Shown: one piece after another, positions 1-7,752 of the stretch | Position numbering within the stretch: the first letter of the stretch is position 1 | Layout of the letters: every line of letters starts with the position of its first letter | DNA from: Arundinibacter roseus | Lineage (GTDB): Bacteria > Bacteroidota > Bacteroidia > Cytophagales > Spirosomataceae | Direction of reading: 5' to 3' | NCBI RefSeq assembly: GCF_004348825.1 | Contig: NZ_SMJU01000017.1 | Span: 23,048 to 87,047 of the forward strand | DNA length: 64,000 bases | Notes under the pieces: generated by a model | What the model saw: the letters and a program-made list of their open reading frames with translations, nothing else | Database searches by the model: none | What the model was told of the DNA's origin: nothing | Translations under genes and position numbers: made by a program

Positions 1-131
1 AGCTGAACGGTGGCTCCGGCCAAAGGCTTGTTGGTAAGTCCCTGAAAAACAATCCCTTTTAATGGAAAGTTTTGAGCGTAGGCGACCACACCAAAAAGTA
101 AAAACAAAACTGTGGTACAACCTTTTCTCAT
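1..131 (-). CDS. N-terminus of a secreted outer-membrane protein (TonB-receptor-like), partial
   Basis: Reading leftward from the ATG at 129-131, the first 44 codons are visible before the window ends. They encode a typical signal peptide (Met-Arg-Lys, a hydrophobic core, then an Ala-Tyr-Ala-Gln cleavage region). A short beta-rich stretch with the pattern G-x-V-F-Q-G-L-T-x-K-P-L-A-G-A-T-V follows, which is the usual opening of a CarboxypepD_reg or peptidase-associated domain in Bacteroidota TonB receptors and barrels. The body of the gene is outside the window, so the family is inferred from the first domain only. It lies 72 bp downstream of hypD in the same direction and need not belong to the hyp operon. 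Confidence 0.6.
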   Translation of the reverse strand, partial: MRKGCTTVLFLLFGVVAYAQNFPLKGIVFQGLTNKPLAGATVQ

Positions 132-202
132 ACGTAAGTGCATCTCCTTTTAACTAGTATTTCAAGAAAAAATTTATTCATAAAACATTGACTATCATTT
201 TA

Positions 203-1294
203 TTAAAGCCCAACTCCCGAAAAGTGAAAATAAGCTGCGCAGGCTCCTTCCGACGATACCATGGGTGCGCCTAGCGGATTTTCGGGGGTACATTTTTTAC
301 CAAACTGACTACATTCATAGGGTTTTTTGATCCCTTTCAATACCTGTCCGGCAATACAATCGACGCACTCCGGTACTTTCGGAATCGAGACCGAAAATTT
401 ACGGTTCGCATCAAAAGCCGCAAGCTCAGGCCGCACTTCCAGGCCACTGTGCGGAATGGTGCCAATGCCCCGCCACTCGCGGTCGGTAACTTCAAAAACC
501 TGCTGTATGACCCGCTGCGCTTCGGGGTTTCCTTCGGCAGGAACTACCCGACTGTATTGATTTTCAAGCGTAGCCCGTCCTGCTTCCAGCTGCCGGACGG
601 TCATCAAAATGCCCTGCAAAAGATCTACGGGCTCAAAACCCGTGACGACCATCGGGATTTTGTGTTTTTCTACCAATCCATAATATTCGCTGATTCCCAT
701 AATAGTACAGACGTGGCCCGCTGCCAGAAAACCCTGTATCCGTACGTCTTCGTCATTCATGACGGCATCAATTGCGGGCGGCACGAGTACGTGCGAGGCC
801 AAAATGGAGTAATTGGTGAGACCCAAACGCTGGGCGTGAACGACCGACAGTGCATTGGCAGGAGCCGTAGTTTCGAAGCCAACAGCAAAAAACACAACCT
901 CGCGGTCCGGATGCTGCTGCGCTATTTTGACGGCTTCGAGCGGCGAGTACAAAATACGTACATCAGCCCCGCCGGCTTTGGCTTCCAGCAGGCTTTTTCG
1001 GGAGCCCGGCACGCGAATCATATCCCCAAACGAGCACATAATGACACCTTTTTCCTCCGCCAAATAGACCGCTTTGTCGATCAAATGAACGGGAGTTACG
1101 CATACCGGACAGCCCGGCCCGTGCACCATCCGTACATTTTCGGGTAGTAAATCGAGCAGGCCGTTTTTGACAAGACTGTGGGTTTGTCCACCGCAAACTT
1201 CCATGATGGTCCAGGGGCGGGTCGTGATTTTGTGCAACTCACCAACGTAGCTTTCGACCACTTCGGGGTCGCGGTATTCCGTTAAGAATTTCAT
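203..1294 (-). CDS. hypD: Hydrogenase maturation protein HypD
   Basis: HypD is the iron-sulfur scaffold on which the Fe(CN)2CO unit of [NiFe] hydrogenase is assembled together with HypC; it acts in the cytoplasm. The 363-residue protein has the normal family length. Visible motifs are MEVCGGQTH near residues 31-39 (Cys34), GPGCPVC near 59-65 (Cys62 and Cys65), and a C-terminal cysteine cluster (PECVDC, then a Cys-x5-Cys and GAC) that matches the [4Fe-4S] ligands of the family. It is the last gene of the leftward hypA-B-F-C-D series, 32 bp after hypC. hypE, which usually follows hypD, is absent: the next gene leftward is an outer-membrane protein. Family assignment is very secure. Confidence 0.97.
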   Translation of the reverse strand: MKFLTEYRDPEVVESYVGELHKITTRPWTIMEVCGGQTHSLVKNGLLDLLPENVRMVHGPGCPVCVTPVHLIDKAVYLAEEKGVIMCSFGDMIRVPGSRKSLLEAKAGGADVRILYSPLEAVKIAQQHPDREVVFFAVGFETTAPANALSVVHAQRLGLTNYSILASHVLVPPAIDAVMNDEDVRIQGFLAAGHVCTIMGISEYYGLVEKHKIPMVVTGFEPVDLLQGILMTVRQLEAGRATLENQYSRVVPAEGNPEAQRVIQQVFEVTDREWRGIGTIPHSGLEVRPELAAFDANRKFSVSIPKVPECVDCIAGQVLKGIKKPYECSQFGKKCTPENPLGAPMVSSEGACAAYFHFSGVGL

Positions 1295-1326
1295 AGGGTA
1301 AGGAGAAAATAAGGTTCAATCGATGA

Positions 1327-1617
1327 TTACTGATCCAGACCGGGGCCGTCGTGGCGGTCAATTTGCGAAGCTTCCACCAGTTCGTCCAGTTCTCCGATTT
1401 CTTCCAGATACCGGAACGTCTTTTGGGCTTCCTCTTCATTGACCACACTAATGGCCACGCCCACGTGCACAAGCACATAGTCGCCGATTTCGGCATGCGG
1501 AACCATTTCCAGACTAGCCTCTTTGGTTATTCCTCCAAAAAGAATTTTAGCCATTTTTACGGCTCCATTATACTGATAATCAATTGATTTTATTTTTCCG
1601 GGAATTGCCAGGCACAT
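1327..1617 (-). CDS. hypC: Hydrogenase maturation chaperone HypC
   Basis: HypC is a small chaperone that carries the Fe(CN)2CO group with HypD and delivers it to the hydrogenase large-subunit precursor. The 96-residue protein starts with MCLAIPGKI, so the essential Cys2 follows the start Met, which fixes the start codon. The conserved His of the GDYVLVHVG motif is present. The acidic C-terminal tail (EEIGELDELVEA) is common in the family. It lies 21 bp downstream of hypF and 32 bp upstream of hypD, consistent with one transcript. Confidence 0.96.
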   Translation of the reverse strand: MCLAIPGKIKSIDYQYNGAVKMAKILFGGITKEASLEMVPHAEIGDYVLVHVGVAISVVNEEEAQKTFRYLEEIGELDELVEASQIDRHDGPGLDQ

Positions 1618-1638
1618 ACGTATAAGGGTTTAATGAGA

Positions 1639-3951
1639 TTAGAAATAAGTAAGAAGTCCATAGGCCATTTGACCATACGAAACCGATTCATCATTGGGTG
1701 ATAATTCTTTGTGAAAATAAAGTTCAAACTCCTTTCCCAGGGTAGCCAACAGCAAGTCAACCAAAACGGCATTCTGAAAAACACCGCCACTGCATGCAAT
1801 TTTCGTTACCGCCTGCTGCCGCGCAAATGCTGCAATACACCCAACGAGCGACAGGTGGAATTTTGCGGCGATCCAATCCTTCGGCTTTTCGTCTGCTAAA
1901 TCCTGTACAACGCCCCGAATCATTTGCTGCGTGGATAGTAGCCCGGTAGCGGTAAAATCCGGGAGGTATGAATCCAAAGACGACAGCCCGTGCGTACGAA
2001 AATAGCCCGCTGCCAGTTGTTCCAGCCGAAGGGCGGCTTGTCCCTCGTAGCTTTGGCGGTCGCCCAGGCCGAGGAGCGAGGCGACGCCGTCAAAAAGCCT
2101 GCCTGCTGAACTGGTTTTAAGCGTATTTTGTGCAAGCATTTTTTGATAAATCTGTCGTTCTTTTTCGGAAAATTTAGGTTTCAATAGTTCTGTTGCCTGC
2201 GGAATATTTTTACAAAGACACAGCGCCGAAATGCGTGGTTCGCGCGCCATTTTGTCTCCCAGCATCGACTCGAAATAATCGAAATGTGCAACCCTTTCTA
2301 TTTTTTTATTGGAATAAATAAAAAACTCGCCGCCCCAAATCTGCCCATCGTCCGGGCCAAAACCGGCACCGTCCCAAACAATGCCAGCCACGGACTCAGA
2401 GATATTCAGCAGATTATTTTCGGCAAGTACGGCACAAAAATGAGCCGCATGATGCGGAACTTTATGAACCGGTACCGACCATTTTTTACCTAATTCCAGC
2501 GCCAGCTGCGTAGAAAAGTAACCTTCATGTGCATCGGCAAAAATACCTTTTACCTGTTGTTCAGGAGAAACAGCAAGAATATGCAGCAAATGAGCCAGCG
2601 ATTGACGGAAACTTTGCTGCGTTTCGTAGCTTTCAAGGTCACCCATGTACTGACTTACGTACAATTGTTTCAAAGTATAGAGCGCAAAAGTCCCTTTCAT
2701 AGAAGCACCCATGCTCAAAAAACAACCCGAATGATCCGGCACGCCCGCAAGGTTCAGCACAAGTGCCGCCCCGCGACTCCGGCGAACTACAATTTTCTGG
2801 CCACTTCCTTCCGTGAACCGTACCACCGAATCATCCTGCGGAACCACAATCCGGCGATTATGCGTCAGGATAAAATCCGCTACCTGCGGAAGTTGCGCCA
2901 GCGCTTTTTCGTCCTCAAACACAATCGGATTTCCGCTGAGATTGCCGCTTGTCGCTACGAGTGGTTTGCCAAAATCAGCCGAAATAAGCGCCAAAAGCGG
3001 CGCATACGGCAACATGACCCCCAACTGTTGCAGGCCGGGCGCTACGTCTTCTACCACCGTAGCTCCCGACAAACGCCTCAGCAGCACTATCGGCGCCGCC
3101 GAACTTAATAGAGCTTCGGCTTCCTGCTCACGCACAAGTACCTCTCGCTGAGCAGCTTCCAAATTGGGATAGAGTAGCGCAAAAGGTTTAGTGGGCCGAT
3201 GCTTACGGGATCTGAGCTGCTGTACCGTTTCGGCGTTAGTAGCGTCACCAAGCAACAGATACCCGCCAATCCCTTTGACGGCTACGAGTTTACCCTGATT
3301 GAGTACCTGCGTCACCTGCTTTAAAATCATGTTTGAATCCTGCCCTATGGAAAGAACCGCCTCGCCATTTTGCACTTCGTACCAGGCTAGTTGAGGCCCG
3401 CAGGCCGGACAAGCCGTGGTTTGGGCATAAAACCGCCGCTCGGTGGGCGCATCGTATTCGGCCTGACATGCTGCACAAAGCGGAAACTCGGCCATCGTTG
3501 TTTGCGGTCGGTCGTAGGGTAGCTGCGTGATGCTCGAAAACCGGGGCCCGCATTGCGTACAACTGATAAACGGGTACCGAAACCGGCGGTCGGTCGGGTC
3601 GGTTAGCTCGTGTTGGCAGGCCGGACATAGCGCAAAATCGGGCGTAAGCAGGAGCGTAACCTGCGCTGTTTCGTGGCTTTGAACGATTGCAAAATTTTCA
3701 AAGAACTGATTATTAATTTCTTTTACAGTAACTTCTGTAATTTGGGCCAAAGCCGGTGCCCGGAGGACAATCTCGTCTACGACCTGTTGGGCGGCTTGCT
3801 CGTCTTTCAGCAAGAGCGTCAGACGTACGCCTTCTGACCCGTTACTCACCGTGCCCCGTAACTGCTTTTCACGCGCAATCTGATAGACCAAAGGCCGAAA
3901 CCCCACTCCCTGCACAAGTCCTGAAAGCTGAATGAGGAAGGTCTTTGTCAC
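1639..3951 (-). CDS. hypF: Carbamoyltransferase HypF
   Basis: HypF makes the thiocarbamate precursor of the cyanide ligands of [NiFe] hydrogenases from carbamoyl phosphate and ATP, passing it to HypE. The 770 residues show the full domain order: an acylphosphatase-like domain (about 1-90, with GLVQGVGFRP and a later Asn), two zinc-finger units (about 108-190, CxxC pairs such as CPAC, CTQC, CAAC and CPAC), a YrdC-like nucleotide-binding domain (about 200-390, KGIGGYLL and KHRPTKPFALL), and a Kae1/TobZ-like domain with HHAAH and DGAGFGPDDG, ending near SGGVFQN. It is full length with no broken motif. It follows hypB by 48 bp. Confidence 0.96.
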   Translation of the reverse strand: MTKTFLIQLSGLVQGVGFRPLVYQIAREKQLRGTVSNGSEGVRLTLLLKDEQAAQQVVDEIVLRAPALAQITEVTVKEINNQFFENFAIVQSHETAQVTLLLTPDFALCPACQHELTDPTDRRFRYPFISCTQCGPRFSSITQLPYDRPQTTMAEFPLCAACQAEYDAPTERRFYAQTTACPACGPQLAWYEVQNGEAVLSIGQDSNMILKQVTQVLNQGKLVAVKGIGGYLLLGDATNAETVQQLRSRKHRPTKPFALLYPNLEAAQREVLVREQEAEALLSSAAPIVLLRRLSGATVVEDVAPGLQQLGVMLPYAPLLALISADFGKPLVATSGNLSGNPIVFEDEKALAQLPQVADFILTHNRRIVVPQDDSVVRFTEGSGQKIVVRRSRGAALVLNLAGVPDHSGCFLSMGASMKGTFALYTLKQLYVSQYMGDLESYETQQSFRQSLAHLLHILAVSPEQQVKGIFADAHEGYFSTQLALELGKKWSVPVHKVPHHAAHFCAVLAENNLLNISESVAGIVWDGAGFGPDDGQIWGGEFFIYSNKKIERVAHFDYFESMLGDKMAREPRISALCLCKNIPQATELLKPKFSEKERQIYQKMLAQNTLKTSSAGRLFDGVASLLGLGDRQSYEGQAALRLEQLAAGYFRTHGLSSLDSYLPDFTATGLLSTQQMIRGVVQDLADEKPKDWIAAKFHLSLVGCIAAFARQQAVTKIACSGGVFQNAVLVDLLLATLGKEFELYFHKELSPNDESVSYGQMAYGLLTYF

Positions 3952-3999
3952 GCTGAAAAGGAAAAATTGGAGGTTCGTTTTTAATTAAAAAAGTACACA

Positions 4000-4704
4000 C
4001 TATGCCGGTATGAGACTCGCCTTTTTTTCCTGCACTTTTTCTTCCAGCCATGCGCACCAGGCGTCCATTCCTTCGCCTTTCAGGCTCGAAAGAGTAATTA
4101 CCTCAATATCAGCATTCACAGCGCGGGCATCTTCCGTTACGGCCTCTACCGAAAAAGGAACATACGGCAGCAGATCGGCCTTGGAAACCAGCAGCAACTC
4201 GCTTGTCAAAAACATGCGGGGATATTTGCGGGGTTTGTCGTCGCCTTCGGTACTCGCCAACACCGTCACGCGGTAATCTTCGCCCAGATCAAATGCAGCC
4301 GGACAAACCAGATTGCCCACATTTTCGATGATGAGCACATCTACACCCGTCAAATCCAGGTGATCGAGCGCCTGATAAATCATCTGCGCTTCGATGTGGC
4401 ACATGCCGCCGGTAACAATTTGCAGCGCATTGATCCCGACGTCACGCATGCGAATGGCGTCGCGCTCGGTTTCGGGGTCGCCCACGAGAACGGCCATATT
4501 CAGGCGGTCTTTCAGCCGTTTGCCGGTTTCCTGCAGCAGCGTAGTTTTGCCGCTACCGGGCGATGAACAAATATTTACCACCAAAATACCCGGCAGTCGG
4601 TCGCGGATAGCTTTGGCCACAAAATCGTTGACTTTCAGCAAGTTCATGGTGGTGTTGTCGCACTGCACCGACCCCACCGCTGCTTGATTTGATTTAGGTT
4701 TCAT
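4000..4704 (-). CDS. hypB: Hydrogenase nickel incorporation GTPase HypB
   Basis: HypB is the GTPase that, with HypA, inserts nickel into the hydrogenase precursor (and sometimes urease). The 234-residue protein has a Walker A motif SPGSGKTT (about 48-55), the metal-site Cys-His of GGMCHIEAQM, a third ligand in NLVCPAAFDLGE, and the base-specificity region around SKADLLPY. It lacks the His-rich nickel-storage tail found in some HypBs. The N-terminal stretch before the Met at residue 20 is short and lacks the CXXCGC metal site of E. coli HypB, so a start at residue 20 is also possible. It sits 20 bp downstream of hypA. Confidence 0.95.
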   Translation of the reverse strand: MKPKSNQAAVGSVQCDNTTMNLLKVNDFVAKAIRDRLPGILVVNICSSPGSGKTTLLQETGKRLKDRLNMAVLVGDPETERDAIRMRDVGINALQIVTGGMCHIEAQMIYQALDHLDLTGVDVLIIENVGNLVCPAAFDLGEDYRVTVLASTEGDDKPRKYPRMFLTSELLLVSKADLLPYVPFSVEAVTEDARAVNADIEVITLSSLKGEGMDAWCAWLEEKVQEKKASLIPA

Positions 4705-4724
4705 AGATATTTTTTGTAATTAAA

Positions 4725-5063
4725 TTAGTCAAAATCAATGGTACTGATCAACAACTCTTCGCCCTGCACCACCTGTCGGCTGGGTTTGCCACAGCTGCAC
4801 GCAAAGCGGTAATTATGCACTTCGGTGGTTTTGTCGCAGACGTCACAATAAATCAAAATGGGCAGAACCTCAACTTCCAGGGACGTTTTGCGATAGCGGG
4901 GTTCGTCTTCGAGCACTGCCTGAAAAGCATTTTGCATCAGAATCGGCTGCACATTGGAAAGCAGACCAACTTTAAGCCGAATGGTTCGTACTTTGTCAAT
5001 ATCGTTTGGAAACTCTTCTTCAAGCGTGCGAAAGACGTTTCGTACCAAAGAAATTTCGTGCAT
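4725..5063 (-). CDS. hypA: Hydrogenase nickel metallochaperone HypA
   Basis: HypA delivers nickel to the hydrogenase maturation complex. I choose the start at 5061-5063 because the family begins MHEIS, where His2 and Glu3 belong to the nickel site. An in-frame start at 5130-5132 would add 23 residues that would be encoded by a terminator hairpin and promoter-like DNA. The resulting 112 residues match the normal length of 110-120. The zinc domain has one standard CxxC (CDVC), but the second pair reads Cys-Ser-Cys-Gly, with one residue between the cysteines instead of two. It is the first gene of the hyp operon. Confidence 0.93.
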   Translation of the reverse strand: MHEISLVRNVFRTLEEEFPNDIDKVRTIRLKVGLLSNVQPILMQNAFQAVLEDEPRYRKTSLEVEVLPILIYCDVCDKTTEVHNYRFACSCGKPSRQVVQGEELLISTIDFD

Positions 5064-5087
5064 AAAAATGTAGGAATTCTGTTTCTT

Positions 5088-5095
5088 CAAAATTA
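5088..5095 (-). promoter_or_regulatory. Putative -7 promoter element for hypABFCD
   Basis: On the minus strand this octamer reads TAATTTTG, a perfect fit to the Bacteroidota -7 consensus TAnnTTTG. It lies 24 nt upstream of the chosen hypA start and just downstream of a factor-independent terminator. I do not see a clear -33 TTG at ideal spacing, so the call rests on one element and position. Confidence 0.45.
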
Positions 5096-5120
5096 TCTCT
5101 TTTAAAAAGGATGGCGAAAT

Positions 5121-5161
5121 AAAAAACGGCACATTAGAAAACTTTTTCTAATGTGCCGTTT
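5121..5161 (-). terminator. Strong factor-independent terminator upstream of hypA
   Basis: Positions 5124-5141 and 5144-5161 form a perfect 18-bp inverted repeat. Read on the minus strand the hairpin is followed by a run of six T, then ATTT. The orientation fits termination of leftward transcription arriving from the 5534-7120 gene, and it insulates the hyp promoter just downstream. A transcription attenuator for the hyp operon is the alternative if a promoter lies further upstream. Confidence 0.8.
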
Positions 5162-5284
5162 AGCCTGTAAATTTTTAATAATCGTAGAAATCTACGCTAT
5201 CCGCGGGCAAGCTCGCCATCACCTCAAAAGTACGGGTATGACTTTTGAACAAAATCAATTTTTACTCACCTTACTATTTTATAT

Positions 5285-5545
5285 ATGACAAATTACCTGA
5301 GAATCGACGGCGAAGACGAACTGTACAATATGGACTATATCCGCAAAATGTGGAAAGCAGATGAGCCAACGGAGGATTCTGAGACGGGTTTGGCCGTTAT
5401 TTATATGGAATTGGATACAGCCACAAAACTTCACATCAAGTTTGAAAACCGCCTCAAACGTGACTCCACCTTTGATGAACTGTTGACCAAAGTCTCAGTT
5501 GTAGAAATTACCACCAAAGCCGAGGAAAGTTTTTCAATTGTTTAA
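5285..5545 (+). CDS. Small protein of unknown function
   Basis: This 86-residue acidic protein has no signal peptide or membrane segment, so it is probably cytoplasmic. It looks like an alpha/beta fold (LRIDGEDELYNMDYIRKMW; AVIYMELDTATKLHIKFEN). I do not recognise a family. The start follows an AT-rich stretch about 120 bp after the terminator hairpin. Its 3' end overlaps the 3' end of the convergent 5534-7120 gene by 12 bp. Codon use looks like that of the neighbours, and the frame is open and well filled, which supports a real gene. Confidence 0.6.
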   Translation: MTNYLRIDGEDELYNMDYIRKMWKADEPTEDSETGLAVIYMELDTATKLHIKFENRLKRDSTFDELLTKVSVVEITTKAEESFSIV

Positions 5546-7120
5546 CTCGCGAAACCACGGCAAAACTGTTTGAAGCAGCAGGTCTTCGGGAGGTCGTTCG
5601 GTGCTGACGGTGAGTACCTGCGGCGCAAGGGAATCCGGCTCATAGCCAACCTGAAAGATTTCGGGCGAATAGTCCGAAAGCCGCATATCCGACACGCCCG
5701 GCTCCGTTTCTCTTTTTTTAAGCCGTGTCAGCACCACCGCTTCGGGAGCCGTCGTGTGCAAAATCAGCAGGCAAATTCCGTGCGTGTGGCAATTGGCGAC
5801 AAGCGTTTGGAGGTATTCCTGTTGCCGAAAAGTTGCGTCCAGCACGACCAAACCTTGTTTGTCGATTTGTTGTCGGGCTTGTTGCCAAAGTGCCTCGTAC
5901 ACGTGTTGGGTATTTTCGGGAGTATAAAGTTTGGCGCGCAGGTGATCCGGCAGCCGCGTAAGCGGATCAAGCCCGGCCTGCTGCTTGCGAATCTGATCAG
6001 AGTTAAGATGTTGACAGTTAAACCATTGGGCGAGCCTGGCGGCAAGGGTTGACTTGCCGCTTGCCACGCCACCCATGCAAAGCAACACGGTTGGCCCCGC
6101 ACCCAGTACAGCGTAGCGCAGCGCCAGTTGATAGTAGCCGTAGGCCTTCTGCCGACTTTCTTCGCGCTTTGCGGCGGGCACTTCCTCTTCAACCGAAGTC
6201 AGCCCGTTGATCTTCGCCCGCACACAGGCTCGGTACGTTTTGTAGAAAGTCAGGAGATTGGTTACGGGTTCGGTTTCCAAAGCCGACAACCAGGTGGTTT
6301 CGAGCCGCCGCGACAGGTCGTTGCGGTGGCGGTAGTCCAGGTCCATCAGCAAAAAAGCTACATCATTAAGCCAGTCTACGGTTCTTAATTTCTTGTCAAA
6401 TTCGAGGCAGTCGTACACATTGATCTCTTCTGCCCAGGTAGTATGAATATGCTCCGTGCGCAAGTCGCCGTGGCCTTCAACAATCCGGTGTTGTTGTTCG
6501 CGTTGGGCAAACAGGATTGCATGCTGATCCAGAAAATCAAACAAATACTTCTTAATTACCTGCGGTATCGGCGCCGACTGAGCGGGCGTTGGCCGTAGCT
6601 CAAAGCCGTGAAAAACGTCTTCGATGGTGTGCCGAATATGCGAGTGATTTCCGTAAGGCGTTAATTCCGGTTTGCTAAGTTGAGTTTGGTAAAAGTCCAG
6701 CAGGCGGGCCGCAATGTTGTCCAGCCTGTGCAGCGGAAAATCGTCCTGCCGAATCTGATGTACGAGCATTCCTTCCTCCGGCAGGCGGTGCATCTGAATC
6801 ACGTAGTCGACCAACCTGCCGCCCGGTTCAAAGCTCAGTTGGCCGTTCGCAAAATAAAGCGGCAACAGCCCTACGTACAGCTGTGGACTCAGCCGACGGT
6901 TCAGGCGGATTTCTTCTTCGCAGTAGTACAGCCGTTTTTCGAGCGTCGAAAAATCCAGAAAATCAAACAGCACCGGTTTTTTTAACTTATACACATACCG
7001 ATCCGTAAGCGCTACGACCGAAATATGCGTCTGCCGGATCTCAACCGTTGCGGTAGGTTCCGAAAAAGAAGACGGATTTGTCAGAAAATCAATGCGGTCA
7101 GAAAGACTTGGATCATTCAT
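5534..7120 (-). CDS. Two-domain protein: aminoglycoside-phosphotransferase-like domain plus P-loop kinase
   Basis: The 528-residue protein matches the COG2187 + COG0645 architecture. The N-terminal half is an APH/choline-kinase-like fold with VYKLKKPVLFDFLDFS, the catalytic-loop-like motif EGHGDLRTEH and the metal-loop region YDCLEFDKKLRTVDWLNDVAFL. The C-terminal third is a small P-loop kinase with Walker A MGGVASGKST and a nucleotide-kinase-like lid region with several arginines. Both halves look intact. The substrate is unknown in this family; the APH label does not imply antibiotic resistance. It is monocistronic and converges on the small gene at 5285-5545. Confidence 0.88.
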   Translation of the reverse strand: MNDPSLSDRIDFLTNPSSFSEPTATVEIRQTHISVVALTDRYVYKLKKPVLFDFLDFSTLEKRLYYCEEEIRLNRRLSPQLYVGLLPLYFANGQLSFEPGGRLVDYVIQMHRLPEEGMLVHQIRQDDFPLHRLDNIAARLLDFYQTQLSKPELTPYGNHSHIRHTIEDVFHGFELRPTPAQSAPIPQVIKKYLFDFLDQHAILFAQREQQHRIVEGHGDLRTEHIHTTWAEEINVYDCLEFDKKLRTVDWLNDVAFLLMDLDYRHRNDLSRRLETTWLSALETEPVTNLLTFYKTYRACVRAKINGLTSVEEEVPAAKREESRQKAYGYYQLALRYAVLGAGPTVLLCMGGVASGKSTLAARLAQWFNCQHLNSDQIRKQQAGLDPLTRLPDHLRAKLYTPENTQHVYEALWQQARQQIDKQGLVVLDATFRQQEYLQTLVANCHTHGICLLILHTTAPEAVVLTRLKKRETEPGVSDMRLSDYSPEIFQVGYEPDSLAPQVLTVSTERPPEDLLLQTVLPWFRELNN

Positions 7121-7206
7121 GAGGTACGTTGGCGTAGGTGAAGCGTACCTAAATGTAGTAAAATTTGGCCGGTCAACTTATGACTTTACGATATAAGAGC
7201 GTAAAG

Positions 7207-7227
7207 CCCCCAAGCTTTAGCTGGGGG
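7207..7227. repeat. Subterminal hairpin, left end of the IS200/IS605 element
   Basis: Five C at 7207-7211 pair with five G at 7223-7227, and the inner bases AGCT pair with AGCT with one bulged A. This is the kind of imperfect palindrome that TnpA recognises in single-stranded DNA near the left end. Confidence 0.7.
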
Positions 7228-7293
7228 ATATCAGCGATAATATGCCGAAGGATATTGAGGTTGTGTGCAAGCCCTCCGCGCTACATTTGGGGA

Positions 7294-7692
7294 CTATTTT
7301 ATTTTTTGGTCTTCAATATATTTTTTGATACTATCCTCTGAAATGTGTCCTATACTTTCAACATAATAGGAACGAGTCCAAAGGGTCGGTAAACGAGATT
7401 TCAGCCAATCAAATTCCTTTCTCAATACGGAAGAGGTGTAACCTTTGAGTTGGCTGACGATAAAAATAGGAGAATCATTTGGAGTAGTTTTAATGAAAAT
7501 ATGCACATAGTCGGGCATAATTTCCATTTTTTCAATAGTCCATCCATGTTCAGCGGACTTTTGAAGCAGTAACTCTTTTAATCGAATATCCACGCCATTG
7601 ATTAAAACTTTTCTACGGTATTTAGGACACCAAATAAAATGGTAGGCACAGTTAAAAGTAGCGTAAGAATTTTTAGCCCAACGAGTATCCAT
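7294..7692 (-). CDS. tnpA: IS200/IS605 Y1 transposase TnpA
   Basis: The 132-residue protein is a small HUH-type single-strand transposase of normal length. It shows the YHFIWCPKYRRKVL start region, a central metal-site motif, the QLKGYTSS helix, the LWTRSYYVESIG strand, and the catalytic tyrosine in KKYIEDQ (Tyr125). The HUH site reads Tyr62-Val63-His64 instead of His-x-His, so one metal ligand is replaced by Tyr; activity is therefore uncertain. It is divergent from tnpB, with 58 bp between starts that hold a palindrome and promoter-like elements. Confidence 0.92.
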   Translation of the reverse strand: MDTRWAKNSYATFNCAYHFIWCPKYRRKVLINGVDIRLKELLLQKSAEHGWTIEKMEIMPDYVHIFIKTTPNDSPIFIVSQLKGYTSSVLRKEFDWLKSRLPTLWTRSYYVESIGHISEDSIKKYIEDQKIK

Positions 7693-7711
7693 CGAATTTT
7701 TAGTTATATGT

Positions 7712-7752
7712 ATGACACAAAGATATTGTTATTTTTGTTATATTTGTGTCAT
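7712..7752. promoter_or_regulatory. Palindromic divergent promoter/operator region between tnpA and tnpB
   Basis: Positions 7712-7726 and 7740-7752 are inverted repeats (ATGACACAAA-GA-TAT against ATATTTGTGTCAT, about 13 bp with a small insertion). TATCTTTG on the minus strand (7718-7725) fits a -7 element 25 nt before tnpA. TATTTTTG (7730-7737) and TATATTTG (7739-7746) on the plus strand fit -7 elements before tnpB. The symmetry suggests a protein binding site or matched divergent promoters; no regulator is encoded in the element, so TnpA or TnpB would be the candidate. Confidence 0.45.

Noticed and set aside
5064..5132. N-terminal extension of HypA from an upstream ATG
   Set aside because: It would put residues before the functional MHE start and would run through the promoter-like and terminator hairpin DNA.
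5534..7120. Aminoglycoside resistance gene
   Set aside because: The APH-like fold is fused to a P-loop kinase as in COG2187-type proteins, whose substrate is not an antibiotic.
7712..7750. TnpB start at the upstream ATG
   Set aside because: The added residues do not match TnpB and lie inside the divergent promoter palindrome; MEVIQTYKYKLKPT is the family opening.
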